A stretch of DNA of 64,000 nucleotides from CAVSKL01 sp963728475 [NCBI: Candidatus Eiseniibacteriota bacterium] (GTDB lineage Bacteria > Eisenbacteria > RBG-16-71-46 > JABDJR01). Below, piece after piece: positions 22,610 through 32,242 of this stretch (position 1 is its first letter; each line of letters opens with the position of its first letter). A program made the position numbers and the translations under genes. The stretch is taken from positions 1,550,001-1,614,000 of the forward strand of contig CAVSKL010000001.1 in NCBI GenBank assembly GCA_963728475.1, written 5' to 3'. Below the pieces are notes generated by a model. That model did not search any database. It was not told the DNA's origin and was given only the letters and a program-made list of their open reading frames with translations.

Positions 22610-25600
22610 ATGAGTCTCCGGCGAAACGTCATCGGACTGGTGCTTGCCCTCCTGGCGGCCGGGGCGGCCACGGCGTACGGGCAGGCGGGGATCCCGGCCC
22701 GGTATCTGGTGCCTCACCCGTGCTTCGTTCCCGCCAATCCCCTGAAGAAGGGAATGACGCATCCGGTCCCGGAGAAGCTGGTCCGGATGACCCCCGGGGC
22801 CGTGCTCCATACCCTGGAAGGGGCGGGGACCCCGTACCACTCCGATCATCTGCGCGAGGACCAGGCGCCCCTGACCGGCCCCGCCTTCGCGAAGCAGGTC
22901 CACCTCATCGCCATCATGGTGGACTTCAGCGATCAACCGATGGGGTCGAGGTTCGCCGCCGACGCCCCCGACTCCGCCCGCCTCTACGCCGGCCGGGTGC
23001 TCGACAACCTCGCGTCGATGTACGACGAGATGTCGGGCGGCGCCTTCGAGATCCGGTGGGACCTGGCTCCCACCGTCTACCGCTTGCCGCAGACCATGGC
23101 CTGGTACGGGCTCGACGACTCCATCGGCACCCGGGAGGGAGCGCTTTGCCGGGACGCGGTCCGGGCCGCCGATCCGGACGTGGACTTCGGCCGCTACGAC
23201 CGGTTCCTCCTGATCCATGCCGGCGGAGGCCAGGAGGCGGACATCAACAACGACTCCCTGGAAGAGGTCTGGTCGGTGTTCTTCCGGCCAGCGGACCTGG
23301 CCTACTACCTGCCCGAGCCCGACGCCGACCGCGGGATCCGCACCGCCGACCGCACCGCCGCCGGCGACACGGTCTACGTGAACCACATGGTCATCACGCC
23401 CGAATACGAGAGCCAGGACGGGTACGACTTCGGCGAGCAGGGGGTGGTGTGCCACGAATTCGGGCACAGCTTCGGACTCCCCGATCTCTACGACACCACC
23501 GGCCCCGCCGACTTCATCTTCGCCGACAGCCAGGGGATCGGCGCTTTCGGGCTCATGGGTTCGGGGATCTGGAACGACAACGGCTATTTCCCGGCCGAAA
23601 TGTGCGCCTGGAGCAAGTACTACGTGGGATGGCTCCGCCCCACCGTCTACCGCCCCGACTCCCGGGACGGAGAGCAGGAGGTGGCGGTCAAGGCGGTGGA
23701 GCTTGCCCGGCGAACGGGGGCGGTGCGCATCCCCATGGGCGGGGACGAGTACCTGCTGATCGAGAACCGCAAGCACGACTACAACGGGAACGGGAAGTTC
23801 GACTTCCACGACGTCGACGGGGACTCCACCTTCGGGTTCTGGACCGACGATTACCAGGGGGCGGAGTACGACTGGTGGCTGCCGACCTTCCAGGAGCAGC
23901 ACGACGTGCGCTTCGACGGATCGGGGCTCCTGGTCTGGCACGTCGACGAATCGATCGTGCGCGATTATCTCCCGTACAACCTGGTCAATTCCGACGCCCT
24001 CCACAAGGGGGTGGACCTGGAAGAGGCGGACGGGATCCAGGACCTGGACAAGCTGGACTTCACCTTCGAGGCTTTCGGCGACCCGCGCGACTCCTACTGG
24101 GCGGGAAACGCCACCGAGTTCACCCCCGATTCCAATCCCAGCTCCGACGCCTACAACGACGCCCGGACCGGGATCTGGATCACCGGAATCTCGGCTCCGG
24201 ACTCGGTGATGACGTTCAAGCTCCGGTTCACCTCCCCCGGCGGAAACGGCCCCGGCGACTTCCGGCCGGGCTGGCCGCGCGATCTGGCCGGGGAGACCCG
24301 CGACTTCCAGCCGGTGGTGGGGGACCTGGACGGGGACGGCCGGAAGGAGATCGTGGTGGCCTCGGCCGACACCCTGGGCCTGGGCGGGGTGACGGTGTTC
24401 GAGCCCGACGGCTCCGGTTTCCGGACTGCGACCGCGGCCCCGCTCACCCGGGGAAACCTTCGTTCCGGGCCGATCCTGGCCAACCTGGATCCGCAGGTGG
24501 ATGCGCTCCCCGAGCTGATCTGGGTGAGCGGCGATACCCTCTACGCCTACAAGGGGACGGGGGTCTTCCTTCGGCAGGACGGGGCGCTCAGCCCGGCTCC
24601 CGCGCCCTTCTACCTGCTGGCGGGCGAACCGGGCCGCGTGCACCTCACCGCCGGCGACCTGGACAACCGGGACGGCCGCCCCGAGGTCCTGGTCTCCTAC
24701 CCCGCGCCCGACGCTCCGGGTTGGAGCGCGCTTCTGGCCGTGGCCTACCTTCCGGGCACCGGGACCTCGGTGCGCACCCTGGTCGACTATCCGGGATCCA
24801 TGCCGTACCCCGGGACCCTGGCCGACGTGGACACGGTGGACTCCGGGCTCAAGGAGATCGCGACCTCGGTCCGGACCGGCGCCGGCGGGTACCTGGCGGT
24901 GAGCCTCCTCGACGAAAGGCCCGTGAACGACCGTTTCGCGGTGAACCCGCTCTTCTACTCGGCGGGGGACTCGGTGTCGTTCACCCCTCCGGTGGTGGGG
25001 GATCTGAACCGGGACGGCATCGAAGAGATCGTGGTCGCCGATTCGCGCGGGTTCGTGCACGCCTTCGATCTCAGGATCGGAACCACCGACGGCGTCACCA
25101 AGCGGGTGGGGGGGTTCGCCTGGCCGCCCGCCGGCGGAGAGAACGGCGGGCAGCCGCCCGCCTTCAACAGCGACAAGTTCGCCGAGCTGTCCGGCTTCCC
25201 GGTCCAGATCGGCGCCCTGGGCGACGACGCCCTCAGCCTGGCCGACGTGGACGGCGACGGCTACCTGGAGGTGCTGGCCTTCGGTCCGGTCAACCAGCTC
25301 TACGTCATCAACTACAACGGGACCTTCGTGCTTACCCTGCCGGTGGGGGTGCCGGGAGAGGACCGCTTCACCGAGCCGTTCCTGGCGCCGCTGGTGGCGG
25401 ACGTGACCGGGACGCCGGCTCCCGAGTTCCTGCTGCCGCTGCCCGACGGGCAGGTCCGCGCGCACACCCTCCTCGGCCGGCCCATCGATCACTGGAGCTA
25501 TCTGGGGGGCGGGAACCAGGGGAGCTATCCCCAGGTCGCCGATCTGGACGGCGACGGAGATCTGGAACTGGTGACGGTCGAGGACGTGACCGTGAGCACT

Positions 25601-26071
25601 CCGGCCGCCCAGGCCCCCGGCGGTGACGACCGGCCCAACATCGTTCGCACCGGACGCGTCCTCGTCCGCGAAGTGGGCGAGGGCACCGGCGCCGGCCCAT
25701 GGCCGGTCTTCCGGCACGATGCCGCCCGTTCCGGGCGCTCGCCGGCCCCGACCGGGGCCCGGTCCGATCCCGCGGCGCTCCTCACCGAGGCCTTCGCCAT
25801 GCCGAACCCGGCGGTGGCGACGGATCCGGTCTTCCACTACCGGGTGCGATCCGACGTGCAGAGGCTCACCATCGAGGTCCGGGACCTGAGCGGCCGGGCG
25901 GTGCGGAGCCTGAACGGCAGCGTGGACCGTTCCACCGACAACGAGGTCCGGTGGGACCGGACCAACGACCGCGGGAACCCCGTCGCCCCCGGCCTGTATC
26001 TCGTCCGCTTCCGGGCGGAGGCGGGGGGGCGGGCCGAAGTGATGACCGCCCGCTGCGTGGTGGTGCGATGA
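22610..26071 (+). CDS. Secreted M6-family (immune inhibitor A-like) metalloprotease with FG-GAP-like repeats and sorting domain
   Basis: 1153 residues from ATG 22610, chosen for the immediate signal peptide (VIGLVLALLAAGAATAYGQA). The catalytic domain has the M6 motif HEFGHSFGLPDLYD near residue 282, with the HExxHxxGxxD zinc ligands. Downstream are several calcium-binding-like FG-GAP/VCBS segments (VGDLDGDGRKEIVVAS, VGDLNRDGIEEIVVADS, LADVDGDGYLEVLAFG, VADLDGDGDLELVTVE) that predict a beta-propeller. The last 90 residues (AMPNPAVATDPVFHYRV, IEVRDLSGRAVRSL, EVRWDRTNDRGNPVAPGLYLVRF) are a FlgD/T9SS-like C-terminal domain. It is presumably exported to the surface with PorV, encoded next. Confidence 0.88.
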   Translation: MSLRRNVIGLVLALLAAGAATAYGQAGIPARYLVPHPCFVPANPLKKGMTHPVPEKLVRMTPGAVLHTLEGAGTPYHSDHLREDQAPLTGPAFAKQVHLIAIMVDFSDQPMGSRFAADAPDSARLYAGRVLDNLASMYDEMSGGAFEIRWDLAPTVYRLPQTMAWYGLDDSIGTREGALCRDAVRAADPDVDFGRYDRFLLIHAGGGQEADINNDSLEEVWSVFFRPADLAYYLPEPDADRGIRTADRTAAGDTVYVNHMVITPEYESQDGYDFGEQGVVCHEFGHSFGLPDLYDTTGPADFIFADSQGIGAFGLMGSGIWNDNGYFPAEMCAWSKYYVGWLRPTVYRPDSRDGEQEVAVKAVELARRTGAVRIPMGGDEYLLIENRKHDYNGNGKFDFHDVDGDSTFGFWTDDYQGAEYDWWLPTFQEQHDVRFDGSGLLVWHVDESIVRDYLPYNLVNSDALHKGVDLEEADGIQDLDKLDFTFEAFGDPRDSYWAGNATEFTPDSNPSSDAYNDARTGIWITGISAPDSVMTFKLRFTSPGGNGPGDFRPGWPRDLAGETRDFQPVVGDLDGDGRKEIVVASADTLGLGGVTVFEPDGSGFRTATAAPLTRGNLRSGPILANLDPQVDALPELIWVSGDTLYAYKGTGVFLRQDGALSPAPAPFYLLAGEPGRVHLTAGDLDNRDGRPEVLVSYPAPDAPGWSALLAVAYLPGTGTSVRTLVDYPGSMPYPGTLADVDTVDSGLKEIATSVRTGAGGYLAVSLLDERPVNDRFAVNPLFYSAGDSVSFTPPVVGDLNRDGIEEIVVADSRGFVHAFDLRIGTTDGVTKRVGGFAWPPAGGENGGQPPAFNSDKFAELSGFPVQIGALGDDALSLADVDGDGYLEVLAFGPVNQLYVINYNGTFVLTLPVGVPGEDRFTEPFLAPLVADVTGTPAPEFLLPLPDGQVRAHTLLGRPIDHWSYLGGGNQGSYPQVADLDGDGDLELVTVEDVTVSTPAAQAPGGDDRPNIVRTGRVLVREVGEGTGAGPWPVFRHDAARSGRSPAPTGARSDPAALLTEAFAMPNPAVATDPVFHYRVRSDVQRLTIEVRDLSGRAVRSLNGSVDRSTDNEVRWDRTNDRGNPVAPGLYLVRFRAEAGGRAEVMTARCVVVR

Positions 26072-26096
26072 ACGGCCGCCTGCTCCCCCGGGCGGT

Positions 26097-26129
26097 TTTC
26101 GCGCCCCCGGGCGCGAAATGGGCTAGAAT
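26097..26129. promoter_or_regulatory. Near-perfect palindrome abutting a -10 box upstream of porV-like gene
   Basis: TTTCGCGCCC-CC-GGGCGCGAAA (26097-26118) is a 10-2-10 perfect dyad. Five bases later comes TAGAAT (26124-26129), a plausible -10 box; no -35 is visible because the palindrome occupies that place. An operator that blocks or recruits polymerase is a fair reading; it could also serve as the M6 gene's terminator. Confidence 0.45.
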
Positions 26130-26193
26130 GAGACCCCCGGTGCGGCCGGTCGCGGCGTCCCCCGCCGGCCCGGGGACAACTGGAGGCTTCGTC

Positions 26194-27132
26194 ATGAATC
26201 GACGCTTCGGGCTCTGCGCCCTCGGCATCCTGATCCTGGCCGCGACGGCCGCTCCGCCGGCGGCGCTCGCCGCGGACCCCGGCCTCACCGTCCTCTCCTT
26301 CCTCAAGCTGGGGGCGGGGGCGCGGGCGGCATCCATGGGCGACGCCTACGTCGCCGTGGCCGGGGACGCCACCGCCACCTACTGGAACCCGGCCGGGCTC
26401 CTGGAGATCGCCCACAACGACGCCTCCGGAACCCACAACGCCTGGATCCAGGATCTGCGCCACGAGTTCCTGGCCTTCGGCAACCACACCGGACGCCTGG
26501 CGGTGGGCCTGAGCTTCATCGGGCTCTACACCCCGGACATCGAGGGCCGCGACGCCACCGGCGCGGTCACCGGGCACTTCGGGTACTCCGACGACGCGTT
26601 CGGGGTGTCCGCCGCTTACCGGCTCTCCGAGGCTCTCGGGGTCGGCGGCACCGCCCGCTACGTGCGCGAGTCGATCGTGGGCACCGACAAGGGCGACTTC
26701 TCCCTCAGCGGCGCCGCCTTCGATCTTGGCGGCACCTGGCGTACCCCGGTGGAGGGGGTGACCGCGGCCGCCGTGCTGCGGAACCTCGGCGGGCAGATGC
26801 ACTACAACTTCTCCGGAGCGCAGAGCTTCGACCTCCCCACCACCTTCGACGCGGGGCTCGCCTACCGGCGCGCGGCGATGCCCAACGGCACCCTCACCGT
26901 CGCCGCCGACTTCCTGACCGCGCGGGGGGACAACGGTTCGATGCGGTTCGGGGCCGAGTACGCCTTCCACAACCAGTTCATGGTCGGGGCGGGCTACAAG
27001 AGCAACCTCGACAACGAGAACGTGAGCTTTGGGGTGGGCTACGAGAACGGCATCCGCATCCACTACGCCTTCACTCCGCTCTACAACGATCTGGGCAACA
27101 GCCACCGCATCTCCCTCGGCTACGCCTGGTAA
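26194..27132 (+). CDS. PorV/PorQ-family outer-membrane protein (UPF0164)
   Basis: 312 residues from ATG 26194, 8 bases after TGGAGG. A signal peptide (LGILILAATAAPPAALA) is followed by the hallmark start of this family, FLKLGAGARAASMGDAYVAVAGDATATYWNPAGL, quoted here in parts: LGAGARAASMGDAYVA and ATYWNPAGL. The rest is an FadL-like beta-barrel ending in HRISLGYAW. In Bacteroidetes PorV carries type 9 substrates to the attachment complex. Here it lies between two large proteases bearing FlgD/T9SS-like C-terminal domains, which suggests the same partnership. The core T9SS genes are not in this window. Confidence 0.85.
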   Translation: MNRRFGLCALGILILAATAAPPAALAADPGLTVLSFLKLGAGARAASMGDAYVAVAGDATATYWNPAGLLEIAHNDASGTHNAWIQDLRHEFLAFGNHTGRLAVGLSFIGLYTPDIEGRDATGAVTGHFGYSDDAFGVSAAYRLSEALGVGGTARYVRESIVGTDKGDFSLSGAAFDLGGTWRTPVEGVTAAAVLRNLGGQMHYNFSGAQSFDLPTTFDAGLAYRRAAMPNGTLTVAADFLTARGDNGSMRFGAEYAFHNQFMVGAGYKSNLDNENVSFGVGYENGIRIHYAFTPLYNDLGNSHRISLGYAW

Positions 27133-27154
27133 CCGGACGGGCCCGGACCGTCCG

Positions 27155-30100
27155 GTGAGGCCAGAGGGGGAGGGCGGCCGCAAGTCCGGTTCCAGGCGCG
27201 CCCCCGGCCGGCTCGTCTCCCGCCGGCCCGCGGCCGCGCTCCTCCTGGCGGTCGCGCTCCTCGCTCCGGTCCCGCCCCCCGTCGCAACCCGCGCCGAGGC
27301 CTCGAACGCGGTCCCACCGTTCCCAGGGGGGATCTCCCGCACCGCTCCCGGCCAGATCCTGGTGATCGGCCGCGCCCCGGCTGCTCCGGCGGGCCTTCCC
27401 GGCCGGGGTTCGCTCGCCCCGCTCGAGGCCCCCGGCGCGCTGTCCGGGCTCTCGGAGCGCGCGGGCCTGGGGGAGGGTCGTTGGCGGCCGCTGGCCGCGG
27501 GCTCGCGCACCGCCGCCCTCGCCTTTCCCGGAGGGGCGTGGGTCCTGAGCTACTCCGGCGGCGAGGATCCCGCCGCCGCCGCCTTCCGGGTGGCCGCCGA
27601 TCCCTCGGTGGCCTACGCCGGGCCCAACCACCTCATCCCGTTGGCGGCGAACGCCGCCGTCCGCGCCGCCGCATCCGGCGACAGCCTCTACGCCCGCCAG
27701 TACGCGCTGGCGGTAAGCCGGGTGCCCGCGGCGTGGGCGCGCACCCGGGGGGCGGGGGTGATGGTGGCGGTGATCGACACCGGGGTCCAGCTCGACCATC
27801 CCGACCTGGCCGGGCAGTTCGCGGTGAACGCGGCCGAGGCGAACGGCGCGCCCGGGGTGGACGACGACGGGAACGGCTACGTGGACGACGTGTGGGGTTA
27901 CGACTTCACCGACGCCCCCGATCTTCCCGGGGCCGGGGACTATCTCGGCCGCGACCCCGATCCCACCGACGACCAGGGGCACGGCACCGAGGTGGCGGGG
28001 GTGATCGCCGCCGCCGCCGGCAACGGCCGCGGGATCGCCGGGGTCGCCCCCGAGGCGAGGATCCTGGCGGTGCGGGCGGGGTTCCGGACCTCGGTGCCGC
28101 TTCTCCCCGCCCTCCTCGAGGAGGACGACGCCGCGGCGGGGATCCTCTACGCCGTCGACCGGGGCGCCCAGGTGATCAACCTCTCCTGGGGCGACGGGGT
28201 GCCGGCGGCGCTGGTGGAGGCGGCGGTGGCCTACGCCCAGTCCCGGGACGTGGTGGTGGTGGCGAGCGCCGGGAACACTCCGGGCGACCGCGACTTCTAT
28301 CCGTCGGCGCACCTGGGCGTGCTCTCCGCGGGCGCCTCCGACCGGTACAACCTTCGCGCCGCCTTCTCCACCTACGGCCAGGATCTGGACGTGCTGGCGC
28401 CGGGGGTGGCGGTGCTCACCACCGCGCTCGGCGGGGGATACACCGAGGCCTCGGGCACCTCGTTCAGCGCCCCCATGACCGCGGGGACGGCGGCCCTGGT
28501 GCGCAGCGCCTTTCCCGGCTGGAGCGCGGAAGAGACCGCATGGCGGATCCGGCTGGCCGCGAACGGGGCGGCGGACGGCTTCGACCCCCTCCGGGGGTAC
28601 GGCGCGCTCGACGCCGAGGCCTCGGTGGCCCCGGGGCCGCCCCCTCCGGTGGCCGGGATCGAGCGGATGGATCCGGCCCCCGGCGGCTGGACGGTCACCG
28701 GCACCGTCTCCGACCGGCGGCTCCTGCGGTGGTCGCTGAGCGCGGCGCCGGTGAGCGGGGCGTTGACGGCGGCGCCGGCGCCGCCCGGAGCGCCGCTTCC
28801 CGGCGAACGCGAGCTGGGGAGCGGGACCACCCAGGTCGTCGCGGAAAGCCTGGGGACGTTCACCGCCGCCCCCGGCGACACCGGTGAATGGGTGGCGCGG
28901 CTCCGGAGCTGGGGAGTGGGGCGGACCCCGGTGGAGAAGAGGGTGCGATTCCGGCCGCCGATCACCCCCGCCATTCCCGAAGACCTCGTCCTGGACCTTC
29001 AGGCCGCCGTCGACGGCGGCTGGGATCTCATGGCCACCTGGAGTTCCACCGCGGCCTACCAGGGAGGGGTGCGGCTCGACTTCGTGGGGGCGGCGCCGCG
29101 AACCGCCCGGGAGTACTCCTCCCGCACCAACCACACGGTGCGGGTGCCGGGGCCGCTTCCCGAGGGCACGGGGCGGGTCGTTCTCACCGCGCGGGGCGAC
29201 GGGCGGCCCCAGGACCAGGCGGTGGGGGTGTACGGCCTGGCCGTCCCCGCGGCCGTCGCGCGCTGGGGCGCGGAGTCCGCCGGCCCCGTCCCCGCCGGGA
29301 CCCCCATGGCCCGGACCGTGGACTGGAACGGCGACGGCCGGCCCGAGATTCTGCTCGAGGAGCCCGCCGGAGGCGACCTCTACGGTTCGGTGGAGCGGGT
29401 GGAGGCGGGGCCGGGCGACAGCCTCACCGTGCTCGATTCTTCCGAGGGAATCTTCCAGGGCATCCCCATCGACGCCGGGGACCCGGACGGCGACGGCCTG
29501 GCCGATCTCGCCGTCTACCGCTTCGACGGGTGGAGCGTGTGGGAGGCGCGCGCGCCGGGCGCGTTCCCGTCGCGACGGGTGGCCCACGCCGGTTCCGGGG
29601 ACGGCGTGCCGGTGGCCTTCGTCACCGTGGCGGGAGGTGGGCGGCTCCTGGTGGTGGCCGGCGGCGCCCTCCGGGTGTATCGCGCCGACCCGGTCCAAGG
29701 GTACGTGCTCGCGGGCAGCGCGGCGGACCCCGCGGGGGGCATCCTGAACCGGGGCGCCGCCGCTTCCGCGTCACCCCCGGGGACGGTGAAGGCCGCCTTT
29801 CCAACCGAAGCGGGGGCGGTCGCGCTGTTCGCGATCGACTCCACCGGCGTGCGTTTCCTCTCCGAGGCCCCGGCGCCGGAGTCGCCGGTGGCGGCCGCGA
29901 CGGTGCCGCGCTCCGACGGCGGCCGGGACCTGGTCACCGCCGGCCCCCACGACACCGGGAGCGACCTGAACTTGAACCGGGGCGCGGTGGTGGTCCGGCG
30001 ATGGCGGTGGAGCGACGACGGCGGGACCGCGGTCTCCGTCTCGCGGATCGCGTTCACCGGCTACACCGACGCCGGCGACCTCCAGCTCGTGCCGGGCCCG

Positions 30101-31369
30101 GGTCCGGACCGGCTGCTGCTCCGCCGGGGGGAGGGCTTCGACGCCCTCGCCGCCGCCGGCGACACCCTCCGATGGGACGGCCACCTCGCCGACGCCGCCG
30201 TTCCGTCGATCGGGGGGGCGGTCGCGTTCCCCGCCGCCGGCCGCGACTACCTCTGGGCGGGAGCCTCGGTCGGCCCCGCTCCGGGTGGGGATCGCCGCCG
30301 GGTCCTCCCCGCCGGGCCCCGGATCACCGCGCCTTCGGTGCGGGTGGTGGAGGCGGCGGAGACCGGGGCGGGCCTGGCGGTCCGCCTGGCCTGGGACGCC
30401 ACCCCCTGCGGCGACGCGCTGGTGCTTCGGAACGGAAACGTGCGGGGCGGGGGCGCCCCATCCCTCGACGGGACCTCGGCCCGGGACACGGTGGTGGCGG
30501 GGGAGACGGTGACCTACCGGATCCTCGTTCCCGGCTGCGTCGACCGAGAGCTGACGGTGACCGGGTCGCCGATCGCCCGGCCCTCTCCGGTTTGGGTGGA
30601 CCGCGACCGGGTGGCGCTGGACTTTCCCCGGCCGCTGGCCGCCCCCCCGGAGCGGGTGGAGGCGTGGGCCGGAGGGCGGGCGGAGCGGGCACGCGCGGCG
30701 CAACTCGACCGGGGCGGAACCCGGCTCCTGGTCACCCTGCCCGAGGCCCCGGCGGAGTCGCTCATCGTCATCCGGGCCTGGGACGTGGCGGGGCTCCCGG
30801 TGGGGGGATCGGTGCGCTGGGCGGCGGCGCTCCCGGCGGCTCCGGAGGCGGCGTCCCCGCTCCATCTTCTCGCCGCGGTCTACCGGAATCCCCCTGGGGC
30901 CGCGCCCTACCTCGCCATTTCCCTCTCCGGCCCGCTCCCCGACTCCTGCGAATCGCCCTTCCGGCTGGATCCGACCGGCTGGGACCTGGCCGCCACGCCC
31001 GATCCCGGGATCGGGCTCCGGCTCGAGCTTCCCCGGGCGCTGGAGGCCGGGGTCTACGCCCTGAGCCTGGACGGCGCCTGTGCCGGACTCTCCCCGGACG
31101 CCCCCGGCCTGGTCCTGGAGTTCCGGGTCGGCCTCGGGATCTATCCCAACCCGGTGGGGCCTTCCCAGCCCCTCACCGTGGAGAACGCTCCCGAGGGGGC
31201 GCGGGTGCGGCTCCTGGACCTGACCGGGAGGTTGGTGGCGGCGTGGGAGCCGGTGGGGGCCACCGACTCGCACCTCCTCCCCCCCCTGGCTCCCGGGCTC
31301 TACCTCCTCCGGGTGGAGGATCGGAACGGCCGCACGCTCCGGCTGGAAAAGGTCGCGTTGGTGCGCTAG
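27155..31369 (+). CDS. Secreted subtilisin-like (S8) serine protease with repeat region and sorting domain
   Basis: 1404 residues from GTG 27155; the start is uncertain because the ribosome binding site is weak and the n-region before the hydrophobic core (AAALLLAVALLAPVPPP) is long and basic. A fervidolysin-like or inhibitor-like propeptide (PGQILVIGRAPAAP...) precedes the S8 catalytic domain: Asp in AVIDTGVQLDHPD near 205, His in GHGTEVAGVIA near 274, Ser in GTSFSAPMTAG near 434. About 700 residues of beta-rich sequence follow, including FG-GAP-like DWNGDGRPEILLEEP and DPDGDGLADLAVY. The end (LGIYPNPVGPSQPLTV, VRLLDLTGRLVAAW, LAPGLYLLRVED) is a FlgD/T9SS-like domain. Confidence 0.88.
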   Translation: MRPEGEGGRKSGSRRAPGRLVSRRPAAALLLAVALLAPVPPPVATRAEASNAVPPFPGGISRTAPGQILVIGRAPAAPAGLPGRGSLAPLEAPGALSGLSERAGLGEGRWRPLAAGSRTAALAFPGGAWVLSYSGGEDPAAAAFRVAADPSVAYAGPNHLIPLAANAAVRAAASGDSLYARQYALAVSRVPAAWARTRGAGVMVAVIDTGVQLDHPDLAGQFAVNAAEANGAPGVDDDGNGYVDDVWGYDFTDAPDLPGAGDYLGRDPDPTDDQGHGTEVAGVIAAAAGNGRGIAGVAPEARILAVRAGFRTSVPLLPALLEEDDAAAGILYAVDRGAQVINLSWGDGVPAALVEAAVAYAQSRDVVVVASAGNTPGDRDFYPSAHLGVLSAGASDRYNLRAAFSTYGQDLDVLAPGVAVLTTALGGGYTEASGTSFSAPMTAGTAALVRSAFPGWSAEETAWRIRLAANGAADGFDPLRGYGALDAEASVAPGPPPPVAGIERMDPAPGGWTVTGTVSDRRLLRWSLSAAPVSGALTAAPAPPGAPLPGERELGSGTTQVVAESLGTFTAAPGDTGEWVARLRSWGVGRTPVEKRVRFRPPITPAIPEDLVLDLQAAVDGGWDLMATWSSTAAYQGGVRLDFVGAAPRTAREYSSRTNHTVRVPGPLPEGTGRVVLTARGDGRPQDQAVGVYGLAVPAAVARWGAESAGPVPAGTPMARTVDWNGDGRPEILLEEPAGGDLYGSVERVEAGPGDSLTVLDSSEGIFQGIPIDAGDPDGDGLADLAVYRFDGWSVWEARAPGAFPSRRVAHAGSGDGVPVAFVTVAGGGRLLVVAGGALRVYRADPVQGYVLAGSAADPAGGILNRGAAASASPPGTVKAAFPTEAGAVALFAIDSTGVRFLSEAPAPESPVAAATVPRSDGGRDLVTAGPHDTGSDLNLNRGAVVVRRWRWSDDGGTAVSVSRIAFTGYTDAGDLQLVPGPGPDRLLLRRGEGFDALAAAGDTLRWDGHLADAAVPSIGGAVAFPAAGRDYLWAGASVGPAPGGDRRRVLPAGPRITAPSVRVVEAAETGAGLAVRLAWDATPCGDALVLRNGNVRGGGAPSLDGTSARDTVVAGETVTYRILVPGCVDRELTVTGSPIARPSPVWVDRDRVALDFPRPLAAPPERVEAWAGGRAERARAAQLDRGGTRLLVTLPEAPAESLIVIRAWDVAGLPVGGSVRWAAALPAAPEAASPLHLLAAVYRNPPGAAPYLAISLSGPLPDSCESPFRLDPTGWDLAATPDPGIGLRLELPRALEAGVYALSLDGACAGLSPDAPGLVLEFRVGLGIYPNPVGPSQPLTVENAPEGARVRLLDLTGRLVAAWEPVGATDSHLLPPLAPGLYLLRVEDRNGRTLRLEKVALVR

Positions 31370-31468
31370 AAGCCGAACCCGTTTCAGTCATTGAAGTACG
31401 TCACATGTGCATTGAAGCATGCCGTCAAAATAAATAATCACATGCACATTGACTTAAGTGGCCTCGAG
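31370..31468. other. AT-rich island between convergent genes with stem-loop
   Basis: Roughly 31378-31456 is far more AT-rich than its surroundings. ATGTGCAT (31405-31412) and ATGCACAT (31442-31449) form an 8-bp stem around a 29-base loop that contains AAAATAAATAAT. Short direct repeats occur (CATTGAAG twice, TCACATG followed by TGCATTGA or CACATTGA). It may be a bidirectional terminator or the trace of an acquired fragment. Confidence 0.4.
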
Positions 31469-32242
31469 TCACTCGGGCAGGGGCCAGGAGAGCAGCTCGA
31501 ATCCTCCTCCCCGAAGCCGCGCGCAGGTGTAGCGGTGGAACCACTCGCCCAGGATGAGGAATTCGCCCTGAGGGTGCCGGTCGTGGAGGGGGAGGTGGTG
31601 GTGGCCCATGAGGACCGCGTCGGCCCCGGCCTCGAGAGCGGGGAGCGCCACGTGCCGGAAGAGGGACTCGGTGTCCACCCGGCGCTCGGCGGTGTGCTCG
31701 CGGGAGAGGTTGGAGCTTCCCAGGGCGAGGGGGATCCCCAGGTCGGGGTGGATCCAGCGGAAGAGGCCGATGGCGGCGGGATTCCGGAGCACCCGCTTCA
31801 GGATCTTGTAACCGGTGTCGCCGGGCCCGAGTCCGTCCCCGTGAAAGAGGCGAAGGCGCCGGCCCTGGGTCGTGACCAGGGGGCCGTCGGGGAGCACCTG
31901 CACCGCGGTCTCGCGCCGGAGGAAGTCGCACATCCAGAAATCGTGGTTTCCCCCCAGGTAGCGAACGGGGAGGCCGCTCCGGGCGAGGGAGTCCAGCCGG
32001 GCGAGCACCCCGAAGGCGGTCCGGGGGATCACGGTGCGATACTCGAACCAGAAGTCGAAAAGGTCGCCGAGAACGAAGAGCGCGGCCCGGTCCCGCTCCA
32101 CCCGGTCGAGCAGCGCGAACAGGCGCTCGCGCTTCTCCCGTTCCGCGTCCGGCGGAGCGCCGCCCAGGTGGACGTCGCTCACGAACCACGCGGTGTCCCG
32201 GGGCTCGGAAAGGGTGATGGGAGGGGAGGCGATGGCGCTCAT
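31469..32242 (-). CDS. lpxH: UDP-2,3-diacylglucosamine diphosphatase LpxH
   Basis: 257 residues. Calcineurin-like phosphoesterase motifs are in order: SDVHLGG (about 22-28), GDLFDFWFEY, GGNHDFWM, LFHGDGLG, and GHHHLPL. The combination SDVHLG, GDLFDFWFEYR and GNHDFW is specific to the LpxH-type branch, which removes UMP from UDP-2,3-diacylglucosamine in lipid A synthesis. Its presence supports an outer membrane with LPS. It stands alone on the minus strand. Confidence 0.88.
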   Translation of the reverse strand: MSAIASPPITLSEPRDTAWFVSDVHLGGAPPDAEREKRERLFALLDRVERDRAALFVLGDLFDFWFEYRTVIPRTAFGVLARLDSLARSGLPVRYLGGNHDFWMCDFLRRETAVQVLPDGPLVTTQGRRLRLFHGDGLGPGDTGYKILKRVLRNPAAIGLFRWIHPDLGIPLALGSSNLSREHTAERRVDTESLFRHVALPALEAGADAVLMGHHHLPLHDRHPQGEFLILGEWFHRYTCARLRGGGFELLSWPLPE

